Part shown: piece by piece, positions 43,516 to 57,027 of the stretch
Numbering within the stretch: the first letter of the stretch is position 1
Layout of the letters: every line of letters starts with the position of its first letter
Source of the DNA: Acephala macrosclerotiorum
Taxonomy: Eukaryota > Ascomycota > Leotiomycetes > Helotiales > Mollisiaceae
Assembly: GCA_014904845.1 (NCBI GenBank)
Contig: MU119223.1
Coordinates: 371,720-435,719 of the forward strand
Direction of reading: 5' to 3'
DNA length: 64,000 bases
Program-made: the position numbers and the translations under genes
The notes under the pieces: model-generated
Told to the model about the DNA's origin: nothing
What the model saw: the letters and a program-made list of their open reading frames with translations, nothing else
Database searches by the model: none

Positions 43516-46500
43516 CCCCCGGTTTCAGACAATCGGATACGATTCAAGCTTGAGATGATTTTGGAACTCTAGCTATCCGGTTGTCCTTTACTATGGTCAA
43601 CGAGTCCTGTTGAGCACCTCTTCGGGCAGTATCATTCCGACCCAGGACGGACATCTTAACGATCAGAATATCGACTTCCTTGATAATACACGAAGTTGCT
43701 CACTGGATAGAAGCATCGCAGTCTTTGACCTAGCTGAGCTCCGAAGAGAGGATGAACTTCTAAGATGAGCTGAAAACTAAACAAGGACAAACTGCCAGAT
43801 ATTGTCGAACCCAAGCCCGCCCGCCGGTGTTGCTGTTGAGACCAAGGACGGACATTTCAAATATGAGAATGCCGAGATTCCTAGCTCTTACAGCATCCGC
43901 CGTGTAATTTCCTCGCTGGCCACGCCGGTCTGGGACTTCTCTTAGTATTTACACAGTGTTCTTGGTCGGCCTTGACCGCTGATCCCTTCAGTGCAAACTT
44001 CTGTCTTTTATGGCTAGGTCGCGATCCTGCCCTCGGTCTACAGCTACCCAGCGGTAAGTATATGACTCTATATGACTCAGCTTCAATCTGATTCCGTCTC
44101 AATTTCAGTTCTCCAATTAACAACGAAAGAAAACCCTGGAACGAGAGCCAGTGTAGTGCATCCGCCAGGTTTCGACGAAATCTATGATGCCACCCCTGCT
44201 GAACGCTGAATTTCCAGGCCTTTCTTGTATTTCTGTAGGCCAGAATGACGATATCATCATCGGACATTCCCTCTGGGTGGCCGCTGGCTCTATCAAGACG
44301 AAATCGGTAGCAGTATCATTGCTAGCACCGTCGGAAAGTAAGCGACGAATTCACCCTCCTCCTATAGAACATCCCAGTGGGATCCTTACTGCTCCCCTCC
44401 TTTCTCGCTGAGGTGATGTGATGAGCCCGGGACAGCCATTCTCCTCCCAAGAAATTCGTAATGTAAACTATCTCGTCTGACTTTGGCAGCTCAAGAATCG
44501 GCCAGGACTAAACCAACAACAAACATGGACTCAAGTTCCGATTTGATTTGGGGGGATTGAGATGAATGAGAACGAATTGACTGAAAACGAATATTATGAT
44601 TGGGATTTGCTCCCCAGTCCGAATTCCAGGACAAGTAGAGCTGGGAATATGAAGTGAAGGAAAACAGAGACACCACAGAAGGGGAATGTGGTAGCTCAAA
44701 CCTGAAGACTTCTTCCATCATCCAGAAAATCTGCTATTGAGCAGGGAACTGAAATGCCCTCCGTCTGCGTCGCTATCGTTCAGTCCAAGGGAGGATATCG
44801 TCGCCTAGCGTACATTCCAACCAGTTTGACGACCCTTCTTCAACCTACTCAAAAGCACGCAAAGAATTGCGCAAACGACAAGGGATTCCCTGGTAGAAAG
44901 GATGTTGAAGACTGGATACCATCCGCACTGCAGCCGCATGAGGCAATTCAGACAATCCACGGTCAGTTTCATCACCATGATACTTATTCCAGATCCAGGC
45001 GGATGAAGGAATCGTTGCTTCAGATTCGACTTTGGCAGATGGTGCGAAATGGATCATCAAGATGAGGCGGGTCTTGATGGTACAACAAGAAGTTCGGCAG
45101 AGCGCATCGGGAGATCGACTCAACTCCTTCCAGTGTTCAGAATGTTTTGGTCGTTTCCGCAGACATGGATGAGTTGCTAAGTCATGAGACGGACATCTGC
45201 CCAGTGGTAGATAGTCGAAGAAGTCTCTAGGCGAGTTCGTACACGTTCTTTGTATCTCGAGAATCTTGGTTGAACTTGGGTTCAGCATGGCAGAAGTTCT
45301 TGGTTGGGGCCCTGTTTCGCCGTAGCATATGTTCCTTCTTGAACTCTTCCTTGGTTGTCTTCCTGCTCCGGAAATAGACTAAAGTGCAATCAAGGAAACA
45401 GCAATTTGCATGTGAAAGACATTAAAAAAAAGGGCCAGAACGATCCTGATTCTATCCACCACGAAGCGTTGATCCGGATTCCGAACAGGATGATAGCTCA
45501 GAAAACATGGAAATCGTTATCAAACCGCGTTCAAAAACTGCACCCCAAGAAAGCTTATTCATGTCCATGCTGTAGATAACGCACGTCAGATTTTCGCGTA
45601 CCTGACCTTGGAAGTTGGCTGGAGGATTTTGGTTGGGAGATGATACTTGACTCTTGCGCAGGAACGGGGCCCGGGCATCGCATCGCGTCAGAGTCCGTAC
45701 AGATTTTTGGACTGCCAAAATCGTGCATCGGGAGGGCATTTCTTTTCCCACCCCACAAACACGAGAAAAGAGATACAGCAAAATGAAACTCACAGTCTAT
45801 TGAAAAAAAAAAAATAGCCAGGAATAGAAACAAAATGGGGGAAATTTGATATTTTGTCCTGTGGCAAGCGCATCTCCCGTGAGTCCCGCCGGACACAAGA
45901 GCAGATGTTGGTCTGGACTCGCTTGCCAGCCCAAATTGCGCTGGCGACTGTGGGAAATTTGATGGGGACCCACCACTTGCCTATTGGGGTAACATGAACA
46001 GACAAGTGTCCTTGACTCCAGACCGGCTCCGGAGTCATGCTCAGGGGAAGAGGAGAGACATCATGGGTTTATTTCTGCGTTCGGAGATCAGTGGAGATGT
46101 TGTTCTTTTTCGAATTTTAAACTCGGAAGTCTGGGGAATTTTGGAAATTCGTTTTCAAAGCTTCGAGAAGGGCCAAGGCGTTCCGAGCCCCTGGATGAGG
46201 ATACTAAGGAACACGAGATGGCTCATATCGGCTTGGTTCTCTGTGGTTGAAATGTCCTGGACACCGAGATTCCTGTGAGACATCCGAAAGATAAGGTTGC
46301 AGCCCGAAAAACGGTAGCTCTGCTTCGTGTCATCGAGATGGCGCCGTCAATGGTGGGGGTGGCAGACGCCATTGGAGATGGCTGACAACTGTCAGCTGTT
46401 GTGATGAATGATGACTACGCTGTACAGAACTGCCAGGTCTAGTGACTGGGAATATGCCTACAAGACTCTATTCTTAAGAGAAGGAATTGGTAAAAGCTGT

Positions 46501-47649
46501 TGTTGCACCTTCCTAGAGATGCGATGATAAGAGTTGACTCTCACCACAGTCAGGTCTTGCCGTCATTGGAGAAATGACCCTGGCGGGAAATCGTGATGTC
46601 TGCTCTTGCGCGCAGAGGCTGAAGCATGATTTGTCGAATGATGGTGGCAAAGTGACAAGGTAATCTCAAGTACCCGCCAAACGCCTTCCTCGCCCGTGTT
46701 TCCGTACTCTGTGGTTGCAACTGGCGATGTCATATTAAAATTCTCCATCTACACGAGCCTACAGCAGTCAGGGTGCCATTCTCCCACGGTTGGTAACTGC
46801 AGCTTGGAACTCCGAAGAAGAGAGACAAAACAATCGCACGGTCGGCTACACGAACAAAGCGAAATGAACGTCTTTCATAGAAAGTCCCAATTTAGCCAAG
46901 CAGAGCCGGAATCATCGAAGAAATGGGTGAAAGGTCTTGCAGTCTGGAGGCGAGCATTGGTCCCGCGAATTTAGCGTTTTGCTGGCAGCTCGTGCCCATG
47001 ATTTTCTGCCCCTGACTAGACGACGGCTGCTGCTGCAATGTAACGACGATAAACTAGCAGCCAACCGAACCAACGAAGGCACAAGAAAGGGCGAAAAGAA
47101 GGCTGAGATTTGGCGGCTTTCGGAATAGCATCGTGCGCAGAAGTCACTAATGCATGTATTGCAGTATTGAGAACCAGCACTGCATATCGTGAACAACTCA
47201 CTTTCCACTCATTTTTGGGCCAGACAGATATGACAGCGGGCCAAGCTGTCTCCCCAGCGTCGAGCACTGCTCCAGCGATCCAGCGATTCGACTACTTTCC
47301 GAGAGGCCAGTGAAAATGGCTCAACCTTACCAGCCCAACCCAGCCCAGCCCAGCGCCTCCTGAATGCACCAGGAAATAGAAGCTCAGCGGTACGAATGAA
47401 ATCCCTGAGAACACCCCAGCAGCCCCAATTTTGCGGTGTTAAGAGCACGCCCAGCTCGAGGTTCCCCGGCCGCTTGGTCTGTTTGGGTAATGATTTTGGG
47501 TGATTCTGAGTGACTTTGAACTGTCCAGGCCCGCTGGCCAATCCTCCATCGTGCCTGCTACCCCAGTCAGCCTCCCTCCTTACTACTTAGTAGCAGCTGC
47601 AGCGCCAATCAACGCTACTCCCGCCGCTGTCCTAGCATCGCTCTCTCCG

Positions 47650-47656
47650 TATATAA
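47650..47656 (+). promoter_or_regulatory. Likely TATA box of the GPI-protein gene
   Basis: TATATAA lies about 195 bp before the start codon at 47848 and is followed by a long CT-rich stretch (CTCTTCTTCCACCC and on) and a CAAC-rich leader, the typical layout of a strongly expressed filamentous-fungal promoter. Confidence 0.5.
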
Positions 47657-47847
47657 CTCTTCTTCCACCCTCACCTATTCTTCTTTCCTTCCTCACCCAC
47701 ACTCTCGTTAGTACATCACACACCTGACTTTTTAGTCACTTACATTCGTTCAACCCAACTACAAACTCCTCAACCTACAACCTCTACCTCGCTCTCCCAC
47801 CTCCTAATTACTTCAAAAGTAAATAATACCATCCAGCAACCGTCAAG

Positions 47848-48483
47848 ATGCAATTCTCCACCCTCGCCGCCATCACTGCTCTTGCAGCCACTGTCTCCGC
47901 CGGTTACAACGGAACCGTTGTGTACACCACTGAGGTCCACACTGCCTACACCACCGTCTGCCCAGCTTCCACTGAGTTGACCTTCAACGGCGTTACCTAC
48001 ACTGCCACTGAAGTAAGCTTACCCCATGGATTAGGATATTGGGCACGCGATGAGAGGGACCTTTCAAACCGCGCTCCAATGGGTCAATCCATCAACCAGT
48101 GTAACAAGCTGACCATTTCTAGTCCACCACTTTGACCATCACCAACTGCCCATGCACCATCGTCAAGCCAGTTACCACCTCGAGCGTAGTGTACTGCAAC
48201 ACCTGGTACCCTAAACTGTTTCCAAATACAGTTCTGAACAGTAAAATACTGACTATTTAATAGTGCCCCGGTTAGCAGTGCCCCAGTGTACGCCAACACC
48301 ACCGTTGCCGCTACCACTACTGCTGCTGCTTCCACCACTAAGGGCTCCGTCGGTACCACCTCTGCTAAGTCATCCGCTACCGCTACCCCGTCCACCGTCG
48401 CTGCCTCCAGTGCCAACAAGGCCTTTGCTCTTTCTGGCGCTTCCCTGGCTGGTGTTCTTGGCCTCGCTGCTTACTTCTTGTAA
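47848..48483 (+). CDS. Small GPI-anchored cell-wall protein
   Basis: Exons 47848-48012, 48123-48205 and 48264-48483 join in frame to 155 residues. A signal peptide (MQFSTLAAITALAATVSAG) is followed by a Thr-rich domain with four cysteines (TVCPAST, then TLTITNCPCTIVKP, then YCNTC), a Ser/Thr/Ala-rich stalk suited to O-mannosylation (TTVAATTTAAASTTKGS), and a C-terminal hydrophobic tail (FALSGASLAGVLGLAAYFL) after a small-residue site, which is a GPI-attachment signal. Such proteins sit in the plasma membrane or cell wall. The Thr-Ile-Thr-x-C-x-C core is recurrent in short fungal wall proteins, some clock- or starvation-regulated. C-ending codons dominate and a TATA box with a CT-rich leader precedes it, both suggesting high expression (inference). 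Confidence 0.85.
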
Positions 48484-51400
48484 GCGCCTTCAACGGCATG
48501 ATTCCATTCTTCACGAACGTACGATTCTCTTAGCGATATATCGGTAATTCATGACGGACGGAAACTGCGGTTGGAGTAGGACGGTCGGAAGGTGGTGTCA
48601 GTTGTGGAAATATTGGGCTTAATCATACCGGTTGTTGCATTGCTCTCTGGAGTCATGTCTTCGTTAATGCAGGATTCGCATCTTTTCTTGTAATTGCTTG
48701 TGGTCGAGAGGTTGTTCTCCCGCCTGGAGTTCAACACGAGGAAGACCCAGATCCAGGTTCATGTCAATCATAACCCCCAAAGTGTGCGGTCGTTCAGGTG
48801 TCTAGAGACATTGTTATCGGTTCTTTTTGGAATTGTTACTCTTCATCCAAACTGTTAATACAAAAGACTGTTGTTCCACCTGATACCTACTTGCGCATCA
48901 TTTTTGGGCTTTTCGTGTTCAATTCTCAATACCCTAGACATTGTTGATTTGGAAAGACAAACATTAATGACGTTACGCTGGGTGTTTTTATTGGTTTTCT
49001 ACAATCTGGGAATGGACCATGTTCTGTTCTTCAATGCTGTATCTTAAATCTATCCTGTAGATGCAATTGTCAATTGAAAGTGGCAGCATTGCTCGGAGAC
49101 CAAGTTTTGGCCCGGCGGCCTTTTCTTGCATCCCATCTTCCGTTCAAGCTTTTATGAACTTTGTCGCATTCTCATGATGATGGGATGGACGATGACCTTG
49201 TCGCAACATCATCGCATTCCTGAATCATGATCAGGGAATAACCCCAGATTGATCCCCACCTCCACCTTCACTCCGCACATGATTGTATTGATCGCGAAGA
49301 TCATATATCGGCATTTGATTCGATGCGATGTGATGTCAGGTCTAGCTGTACCTTCCACAACTTCGCCAACTCACAAGATCTCATCTCAGAATAATTTTAT
49401 CGAAGACACACGACGTTGCGCCTCATCTCAGATAGATACTAACTACAGACACCAAGTGACATTTCATGATTCTGAGTGACTTCGTCCTCCGCTGCCACAT
49501 GGGTTCAGATGGTTCATATTGCGATCTAATCTCCAATCGCTAGAAAGGCACGCCTCTTCTTACACAAGCCCTAAGTCGAAATAACGATATGGTCGCAAGG
49601 TTGAACAGGAATAGAATCTTGGAAAGTGAAAAGCATGATTGATGAAGTGACGTCTACCATTTCCCGCCCCCAATCATTAATCGGGGAAGCCTGTCCATAA
49701 GATTCATGTGTTTTTCATCTCGATCCTGAAAGCAAGCTTCGTTTCTTGTTTTCTATAAATTGATGTAAGGTGTTGCAGATGGGGGAGCTGGAGAACCAAT
49801 ACCGGTTCGAATGCGAAACATGTTTGGAAGGTGGGTGAGACAAGTGTTCGTGAGATGGAAGAGGGTGTTCGTCGCATGTTGATTGTGGATTTTGTGTGTC
49901 GGGGTACGAGGAAGGGGAGAAGGTGGTTGGTGAGGTTTGAGGGTTGTAGGAGAGATGAAAATCGGGACGAACCAGAGATGGACAGTTCATCTTGCAGGTG
50001 ACGATGCAGCGGAAATATTGATTTTGTTTTGAAGCTTATCTCGATTTGACGGAGAGAGGTGACATGTGTGGTGAACTCGATGCCATCACATCACATCACA
50101 GCTGTTGGAGCTTCTGGAACTTGAAGCACAGCGACGAATGAGTTGCTGGCCTCAGTTTCGTGACCGTTTCTAGGCCTCGAGAAAGCTGCTGCAGGCCCGA
50201 AGAAGGCCCGAAGAAGGCAGCTTTCAGGCCTCGTTCAGCGCCGACCGTTGACTTCACAGGCTCTCTGATCCACTACACATCCTCAGAGAACTTTCCAGAG
50301 CCAAAACAGCCAGGACGAGTGGGCTCCTCCAACAACCCCCTTGACTTCGGAAATTGCCTCTTCATTTGTCAAGGTTTCCTTTTCCAGGTTTAAGCGAGCC
50401 ACGAAGTTAAACCCCTTCGAGCATTTTAATTTCGTACCGCTTTTGGTTAGTGTGTATGCAAGGCGGGTGCTAATGCAGGGGCGCTTGCTTTTTCTTAGTA
50501 GCCTGAGGATGAGAGTTAGGTTCGGGACAACTTCCCTGTTTGAAGATGTAAGCGAGATTGAGATGTGATGAGGCGTTGGGGGTTCTGGACGAATTGGGAA
50601 GAGGCGCATGTGCCAAGTACTGGCCTTGGGGCTGAGGCATGAGGTGTGTTGTAGAGGGTGGAGGTGGAGTTGTGACTCCGTGAAATTCGTTATCTGGAGA
50701 GGTGGTTGACGCCACGCATCGAGGGCCTGATGAAGGGAAAGTTTCCCTCGAGAGTATCGAATCTCGTGAAAATGAGAAGATGTGGATGGTTTCTCGCGAT
50801 AGCATATTTTACGTGGAGCTGTTTTTCTTTCCAGGTGTTAATCTCGTTGCTTCGCTATGGTTATGAATTGAGCTTCTTGGTCGTTGAGTCATGATCAAGC
50901 ACGACGAGAGTTGTATCACCAATACAATTGTTCCTTGGAAATCACAGCCATTTTGTTGAGCCATAAAGCTCGGAGTCGGGATTACTCCAAGCTCGCTAGA
51001 TCATACTTCCATGGTATCATGAATTTTACAGCAAGAGCTTCGACTATTCATTTTAAAGGATTTCTTGTGGTTGACAGCAAAGCCTCGTCTCGAGTTCAGA
51101 TAATTCTCAAGTTTAAGATATGCATTCGTCCCAAGTTAGTAGAGAGTTGACAACGTTGGAACAAATGAAAAAAGTGTCGTTCCACTCGAGGCACTAGGTC
51201 CTATCTACGGAACTTGATCGAGCACACTAATTTATACCCAAGTCCTCTGCAGACTCTACACAAGCTCAAAGCATAGTGCGGCTGACGGATGGCTACAAGA
51301 CGTCCCTTCACATGCTGACCAACGCAGTAAGCGATGGTTATTGTTCGTTGCGTAGTTTTTACTACAGCTTATATACTCTTTTGTAACACGTGCTACCTTT

Positions 51401-53384
51401 GCTTTAGCCTGGTCAGCATCGACTTGAAGTGAATAATCACACTTGCTATACAAAAACCAAAATTGGTATCCAAATCTCACGAAGCGGGGCACATGAGTCA
51501 GAACTTGTAAGATCACATTCTGCAAACGTGAAAGAGCCACAACCTGCAACTCATGCTTTCACCGACCCCGTATAAAGGGCACTGGCCATCCACTTTGCGA
51601 ACAACATGATACACTGAAGAAAAGTTCTGGCAAGCATACGATAAGGAAAAGTATGGACTGTCGAATCTTCAAGAGGATAAAGCGGCTACAAAACCTTCAA
51701 TATCATGAATCTCTTATTGTCCAGACCTCTTGCAACTCTTTGGTATGAAACGTTCTCGCCATCCCAAATCTCTCTCTATTTTTTGTCGGATATTAGTCGA
51801 TTGTCATATTTTATATCGTTATGAACTACTTTCAGACCATTTCAGGAAATTGGAAGGAAATTCACCCTTGGCTCTTTCTTGTAATTTGTCGAATGACTCA
51901 CGACTATTATACTCTACACCGTTGCGAAGTTCTTCCAGACGATTTCACGACATTTGCAAAGCAGAGAACCTGAAAGCAATGCACAAACTCAGAAGTAGAG
52001 CGCATATTTGCCACACGAATCCCGTCCACATCTTTAAGCGCTATTTTGTCTTCATCCTAGCAGCGTCAAAGTCTCGGATTTACCTTAAAGTTATATGGGG
52101 CAGGACAAGAAGCTGGAGACTGGGGAGTAACGTCGAGGTGGAATAGCGTAATTTACACTTGCGTCTACTAGCTCGAGCTGTTGTGATATTTCCTGCTTGT
52201 GCAATTTACCTGTGTCGTAGCAGTCACACGGATATTCTTTTGTGCTGGGAAATGTTGATTACATCCCAAGCGTGAATGTTTTGGACGGCATGACGCATAG
52301 TTTAGAAGATATCGACCGTGAATCTTGGAAAGTCAGCTGAATGACGCACCAATTGAGTTCCTAGGCGTAATATTTTATGAAGTATCTGCTTAACGCATAG
52401 TTTCAAACTCAATTGCGTGAATATTTGGGTATAGGTGACGCAAGGTGAGGATCAAGAGCGAAGGACCGCAGCGTGGACGATAAATACCCGTATCTCTTCC
52501 CTTCTTCTGGGCATCTGGGCCGTTCCCCAATCTCCCCGTCGCAGGAGAGAAAACCGAAAGCCCCACGCTTTAGTTATGGGTCGCCTGGTCTACGTTTCCC
52601 AGATACATATTCCAATATGCTCAAATGTGTACTTCAGGGTATACAAGCGCCTAGCAGTTGGGGTCTCTTTATCAATCAGGTTATTTTGCTGTTAAGCTCT
52701 CTCTTGCTATTATTCTTTTAGACAATGCTATCTCATTAGACGATGTTTTGTTGAGATGATTCGATCTTGCGTGACTCCCGCCGCAGGAAAGATAATGATA
52801 CTAAAAAACTGCTTCTTTCCAACACACATATTCACAGGAAGAATATCACATGGGCCTCGAGGACTTGATTGCTGCAACTTAATGTTTGAAGTATCTTAGA
52901 TTGAGGTTTGCAAGAATAGCGTCCTAATTGATGACTTGAATACTTCTATCTGATCCACATCGGCTTCTCAATCCCTAGAGAGCAGCGCCTCGTTGTGGTG
53001 AACGGCTGCAAGCTTTGACTCTATCACCAACTGTTCCCGAAACCCAATCAATTGACCCGGGCCATCGAGGTTCGCAATCGAGATTTCTCGAAATTTTTCG
53101 ATGGGGATCTTATGCTATGACACACGGAAGGAGATTTTCTTACAATATAACTTTGGACGCGTGACCCTCGGCGGCTCGTGTAGCAGCTGTGGAGTGGTCT
53201 AAAGTATTCGCCTACTACCCGAACAACGGACGGCAACAGAAAGTATACCTAGTCAGGTAACAACGGGGAACACACATTAAACTCGTTCATTTCAAATTCT
53301 GAACTTGATTTATTCCGCACAAGAGAGTGCTTTCATTTGTTCATAGTCTATCCCCTTCCAAGAATACCATCCAGTAGCACCGCA
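48484..53384. other. Gene-poor 4.9-kb region
   Basis: No supported gene. Frames such as 49715-49990 (-), 50470-50805 (-), 51730-52146 (+) and 52435-52695 (+) overlap others and show no domain or credible splice structure. A short hairpin-capable segment is listed separately. Confidence 0.45.
50170..50232. repeat. Hairpin-capable inverted repeat with inner direct repeat
   Basis: AGGCCTCGAGAAAGCTGC near 50171 can pair with GCAGCTTTCAGGCCT near 50217 (three-base gap). The loop contains two adjacent copies of GGCCCGAAGAA. Function unknown. Confidence 0.6.
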
Positions 53385-54208
53385 ATGCATCCCATCACCT
53401 TCAGCGCCTTCGGCCTCGCCATTGTCAGCCACTCTTTGGCACAAACCACCATTTCCTACACAACTACTCTCTTCCTCTCAGGTTCCCCCCCCCTTGTTAC
53501 CAACTTTCCTCGCCTCAATTCTTGCCTCAATTCTTGCCTCAATTCTTGGTTTGTACGTGCTAAGCATAATATCCAGCCCTCCATCCTTATAATCCACAGG
53601 ATTCGACTGCCACCACTTACGCCATCAAATGTGGTGCTAATATAAACAGTACAGTCTGTGTATGGGATACTACAGCTGCACTTACTGAAGGCCCTTAAAC
53701 CACTGTGATGACATTGTTCTCAGTTGATTCCATTTCTAGCGACACAGTCTTTGTACGTCCACCCCGGTTCGGCGAATCTTCCTTTCGAAGTAAAGATCAG
53801 CAGCTAACATTAATCACCACTCCGAATAGTTACTTTGCTACGGATTGCTCACTAGATACCTCGTCAGCTGCTTGCGCTTACACTGAAAGAAAACAAAGGC
53901 GACTGTGTTTGACAACGCGCCGTTTACTGGAACAGATTTTTCTTTCCGCCTTCGTGGCAGTTGTTATTACGGGTATGGTTTCGACGACACCAGCAAGCAC
54001 GAGAAGTGGAACCGTGAAGGCTACAGGGACAAGCTTATCTGGAAGCACTACTAAGGCCTCGGAATCTGCGAGTTCGGGATCTGAGGTCTTGACTGGAAGT
54101 ACGGCGCAGACTTCAACCTCAACTTTGAAACCTGCTGGGGCTGTCATTAAGGGTTGCCCTACTTGGTTGGTTGGAGGTGCGGCTTTGGCGTTAACGGCTA
54201 TAGCGTAA
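53385..54208 (+). pseudogene. Decayed GPI-anchored extracellular protein gene
   Basis: The start MHPITFSAFGLAIVSHSLAQ is a signal peptide, followed by a Thr-rich segment. After an intron region, DSTATTYAIKC begins at 53600; an in-frame TAA at 53696-53698 interrupts it, and the same frame continues TTVMTLFSVDS. A later block reads TTPNSYFATDCSLDTSSAAC. At about 53880-53960 the frame changes, because TKATVFDNAPFTGTDF is readable only in a different frame. The last block has FVAVVITGMVSTTPASTRSG, a Ser/Thr-rich stalk and a C-terminal hydrophobic GPI-type tail (GGAALALTAIA). The order matches a common fungal GPI protein family, but one stop and at least one shift make a working product unlikely. 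Confidence 0.65.
53513..53548 (+). repeat. 12-bp tandem repeat, 3 copies
   Basis: CCTCAATTCTTG repeated exactly three times inside the presumed first intron of the decayed GPI gene. Confidence 0.9.
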
Positions 54209-55728
54209 GTGGTCTTGATACATGGGGTGTTAGGGGACGGGAGAGTCGATCTGGATAGAAATGGGTTACGAGGACCAGCCTTAGACGACCTCCAGCTCTC
54301 ACCTACTCCTTCATTCTCATATTATTCACTTGCCCATATGATTTTCTAGCCAGCTGTGAATTCTGGCATGAACATCTCTCGTTATAGCTCTCATCTCGCA
54401 ATGTGTCTTTGACGATCTCGAACAAGGGCCTGACCCTCCAAGCGTGCCCATTGTGCTTAGCAAGCTTTACGAAGAAAATGATTGCATGCCGACTTCAAGC
54501 TTTCATGATTTAGAATATGTACCGACATTATAGAAAGCTAGGCTATTAGGAGCAACTCATTCAGAAACCGGCTTCAGAACATGGTGCTTCTTCATCGTTT
54601 GGAGAATCATTCGTTGAGGTATGCGGGACTTGAAACTGAGGGGTAAAACGTAATTCACTCGGCAACTTTTCACGGAGAAGTTTTCTCGAAACTGCATGCT
54701 CTCCTTCTATTATATGGTATACTCATGAATATTCACTCAGTGCTGGTCACGCTGAGGTCGCATGAATCACACAGGGATTTTGGTAGTCAAGTCGGGTACC
54801 AGTGAGGGTGTCGACAGGAATAACTCAAAGTCTCAGATTATAGTTTGACACACGGCAAAAGAATTCTAGCTTGAAATTAAAGTCATGGAAGTAATTTCAA
54901 CACAAGTAAAAGAAGAGTTTCAAATGAAATGCTCTCGCTTTAGAAGAAACGGAGCGGGATAGCTTGGCAGGAATCGAACCGGGTCGAACTTCAAATTTGG
55001 GGAATGAGAACCGAAGATTCGTTGAACATCATATCTCCCGTGGTTCACTGGTTTTGTTCTCTGGAGCTGTATTTATGCTGTGGCAGAACAATTGAGTTGA
55101 AAGCTCTCGCCTCTCGATGCTCTCGAGGCCGAGCATTATATAAAGAGAAGCTAGAAGCTACAGAAGTTCAAACACCACCGGATTCGCTTGTCAGTATGAT
55201 TATCTTGCAGTACTTGCTAGTACTTGATATTTGCTTTAAAAAGCAGTGTCAAGGGATGCTGCTGTCGACTCGCAAAACCGCGGTAGCATACTCGTTTATG
55301 GTGTCTCAACTTGATGACAGGGCAAGCAGACTTGCTGTCAAGATATAGTTATTGTCACCATTTGAAATATTTTCGCGGCCAATTTTCAAATCTCTCAAAA
55401 AACAATATTGTGCATAGACGACAGAGACAAGCCTTCTTGTAGCTCACTTTTAATTTCAGGTGTGGGATCGGAAATAGGAACATTCGCCCCACATCGTCCC
55501 TCTCATCGACTTGCTTGTTGACGACCTGTTATTCTGAAGTCCTCAATCGAAAGATTGGTCGCTTTATACTAAGACAAGCACCCGTAGCTTCTCTCTTCGT
55601 CTCGTTCCTTCTCAAGGTTGAACGAAACGGAGGAAGAAAACACAACAAGACAACTCACTAAACGAAATCAAGTGTCAACGACGACTCGGTGCTTAAAAAG
55701 CCAATAACTTGCAGAACGGACTTGTAAC

Positions 55729-55968
55729 GTGAAGGTTCTTCTGATTCACCAGAGGAAGGACTCAAAACTCCTGTTGCCAAACGGCTCGAATGAGTCAGAA
55801 GCCAGGGTGATTCCTCGGGCAACTTTGAAATCTGTGAAAGATACTTCTACTATATATAACAATGCGCGTTGTAGCAGCGCACAAACAGCAAAGACCATTG
55901 GTCAGACTGCAGAAGATTATGGAAGCAGTGTGAGGCGGCTGTCGAGTCGTCTTCAATTTGCAGCATGA
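55729..55968 (+). pseudogene. Possible relic of a Nudix hydrolase
   Basis: The block KVLLIHQRKDSKLLLPNG resembles the strand leading into a Nudix box in small fungal diphosphohydrolases (VLLIxxRKxSxxLLPKG). It is followed by PRATLKSVKDTS where the catalytic REVxEExG would be expected; the charged catalytic residues are missing. There is no ATG (the frame starts at GTG) and no continuation was found. Chance resemblance is quite possible. Confidence 0.25.
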
Positions 55969-56922
55969 AGGTTTTGGGCTAGAGATGCATCACATCTGCC
56001 AATGTCTGTACCAGTAGAGAAAGAACTAATTTACTGTCATCTTATGGTTGTCGTCAACATTCAAAAGGATGTCCAGACGAAATGGTACACATCTTCCAGA
56101 TATTGGCGGACCTCCAAAAACTTTATAAGAGAAGGCTGCTTTAGTAGTGGAATACATACTGATGTTGCCTTCACATGCATCTAGTGACTGCCTGTCAGAT
56201 AGAGTCCGAGTCGAAGGTTCTCTCCTTCATTTCCGGTCTCTTAGCCATCAATGTTTATCGTTTTTCGTTCGAGATGAGCGGCGATTTATACTAGTCCCGA
56301 AAACTTACAAACGTGTTTGAGCATGCGGGTGAATGGAGAGTCTTAATTTACAATTTCGAAGCCGGGATCTGTGGATGTTCAAATGTTTGCTGTATGCGTG
56401 AATATTGATGCTGGTTAGTGGCGCGATTGCCTGTGTATTCGCGCACCGAAAGGCTAAAACAAAGAAGCTTGAGAAACGCTCTGCTATCTCAAGATAACGA
56501 AAAGGCTGCGAGAGAGGTGATATCAGACATGGAAGTAGCAAAGCAAAACGTGGTCAACGCCTCCTCTCACAGTTGAGAAACGCGAGGAAAAGGAAGTTAC
56601 AACCCTGCCTCGATTCGATTCGAGGTCCCCCTCTCTCACACCTTCCTCACCTAAGTCTTTTTAGGAGGAGCCCAGGAATTTTCTCCATCCTTCTTTCGGA
56701 GATTTTGCTCAGACCAGCTCTCAAATTGAGCATTGACATTGTGTAACACACGCATACACGCCCCATAATATATCCTTAGACGATTTCGATTGTCATCTCC
56801 ATGCAAACGGCTGTCAACTTCTTTAACGCACTTCCGGATCGTGTACACTTCAATTCTGCATCGCATCGTCGGCATGCTATCGGCCTACCGCCCAGTAGCG
56901 TGTAATACAAGACGGGAGGTGT

Positions 56923-57027
56923 CGTCTTCGTCTTCGTCTTCGTCTTCGTCTTCGTCTTCGTCTTCGTCTTCGTCTTCGTCTTCGTCTTCGTCTTCGTCTT
57001 CGTCTTCGTCTTCGTCTTCGTCTTCGT
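56923..57027 (+). repeat. (CTTCGT)n hexanucleotide array, about 17 copies
   Basis: About 105 bp of near-perfect six-base repeats. It is open in several frames on both strands (poly-Ser or Thr-Lys), which produces artificial reading frames; no gene is inferred. Confidence 0.95.

Larger units (their letters stand above)
42926..47847. other. Gene-poor 4.9-kb region
   Basis: No supported gene. Open frames at 43881-44267, 44754-45065, 45555-45896 and 46696-46974 overlap on both strands, lack introns or domains, and look random. Apart from the poly-T tract, no repeat family was recognised. The final 250 bp are the promoter of the GPI-protein gene. Confidence 0.45.

Noticed and set aside
43881..46974. 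Assorted 75-150 codon frames in the gene-poor region
   Set aside because: They overlap each other on both strands, lack introns and recognisable motifs, and have no consistent codon bias.
54967..54980. tRNA-like T-loop (GGTTCGATTCCTGC on the minus strand)
   Set aside because: No matching acceptor stem, D-arm or anticodon arm can be placed around it. A similar lone match near 39495 was rejected for the same reason.
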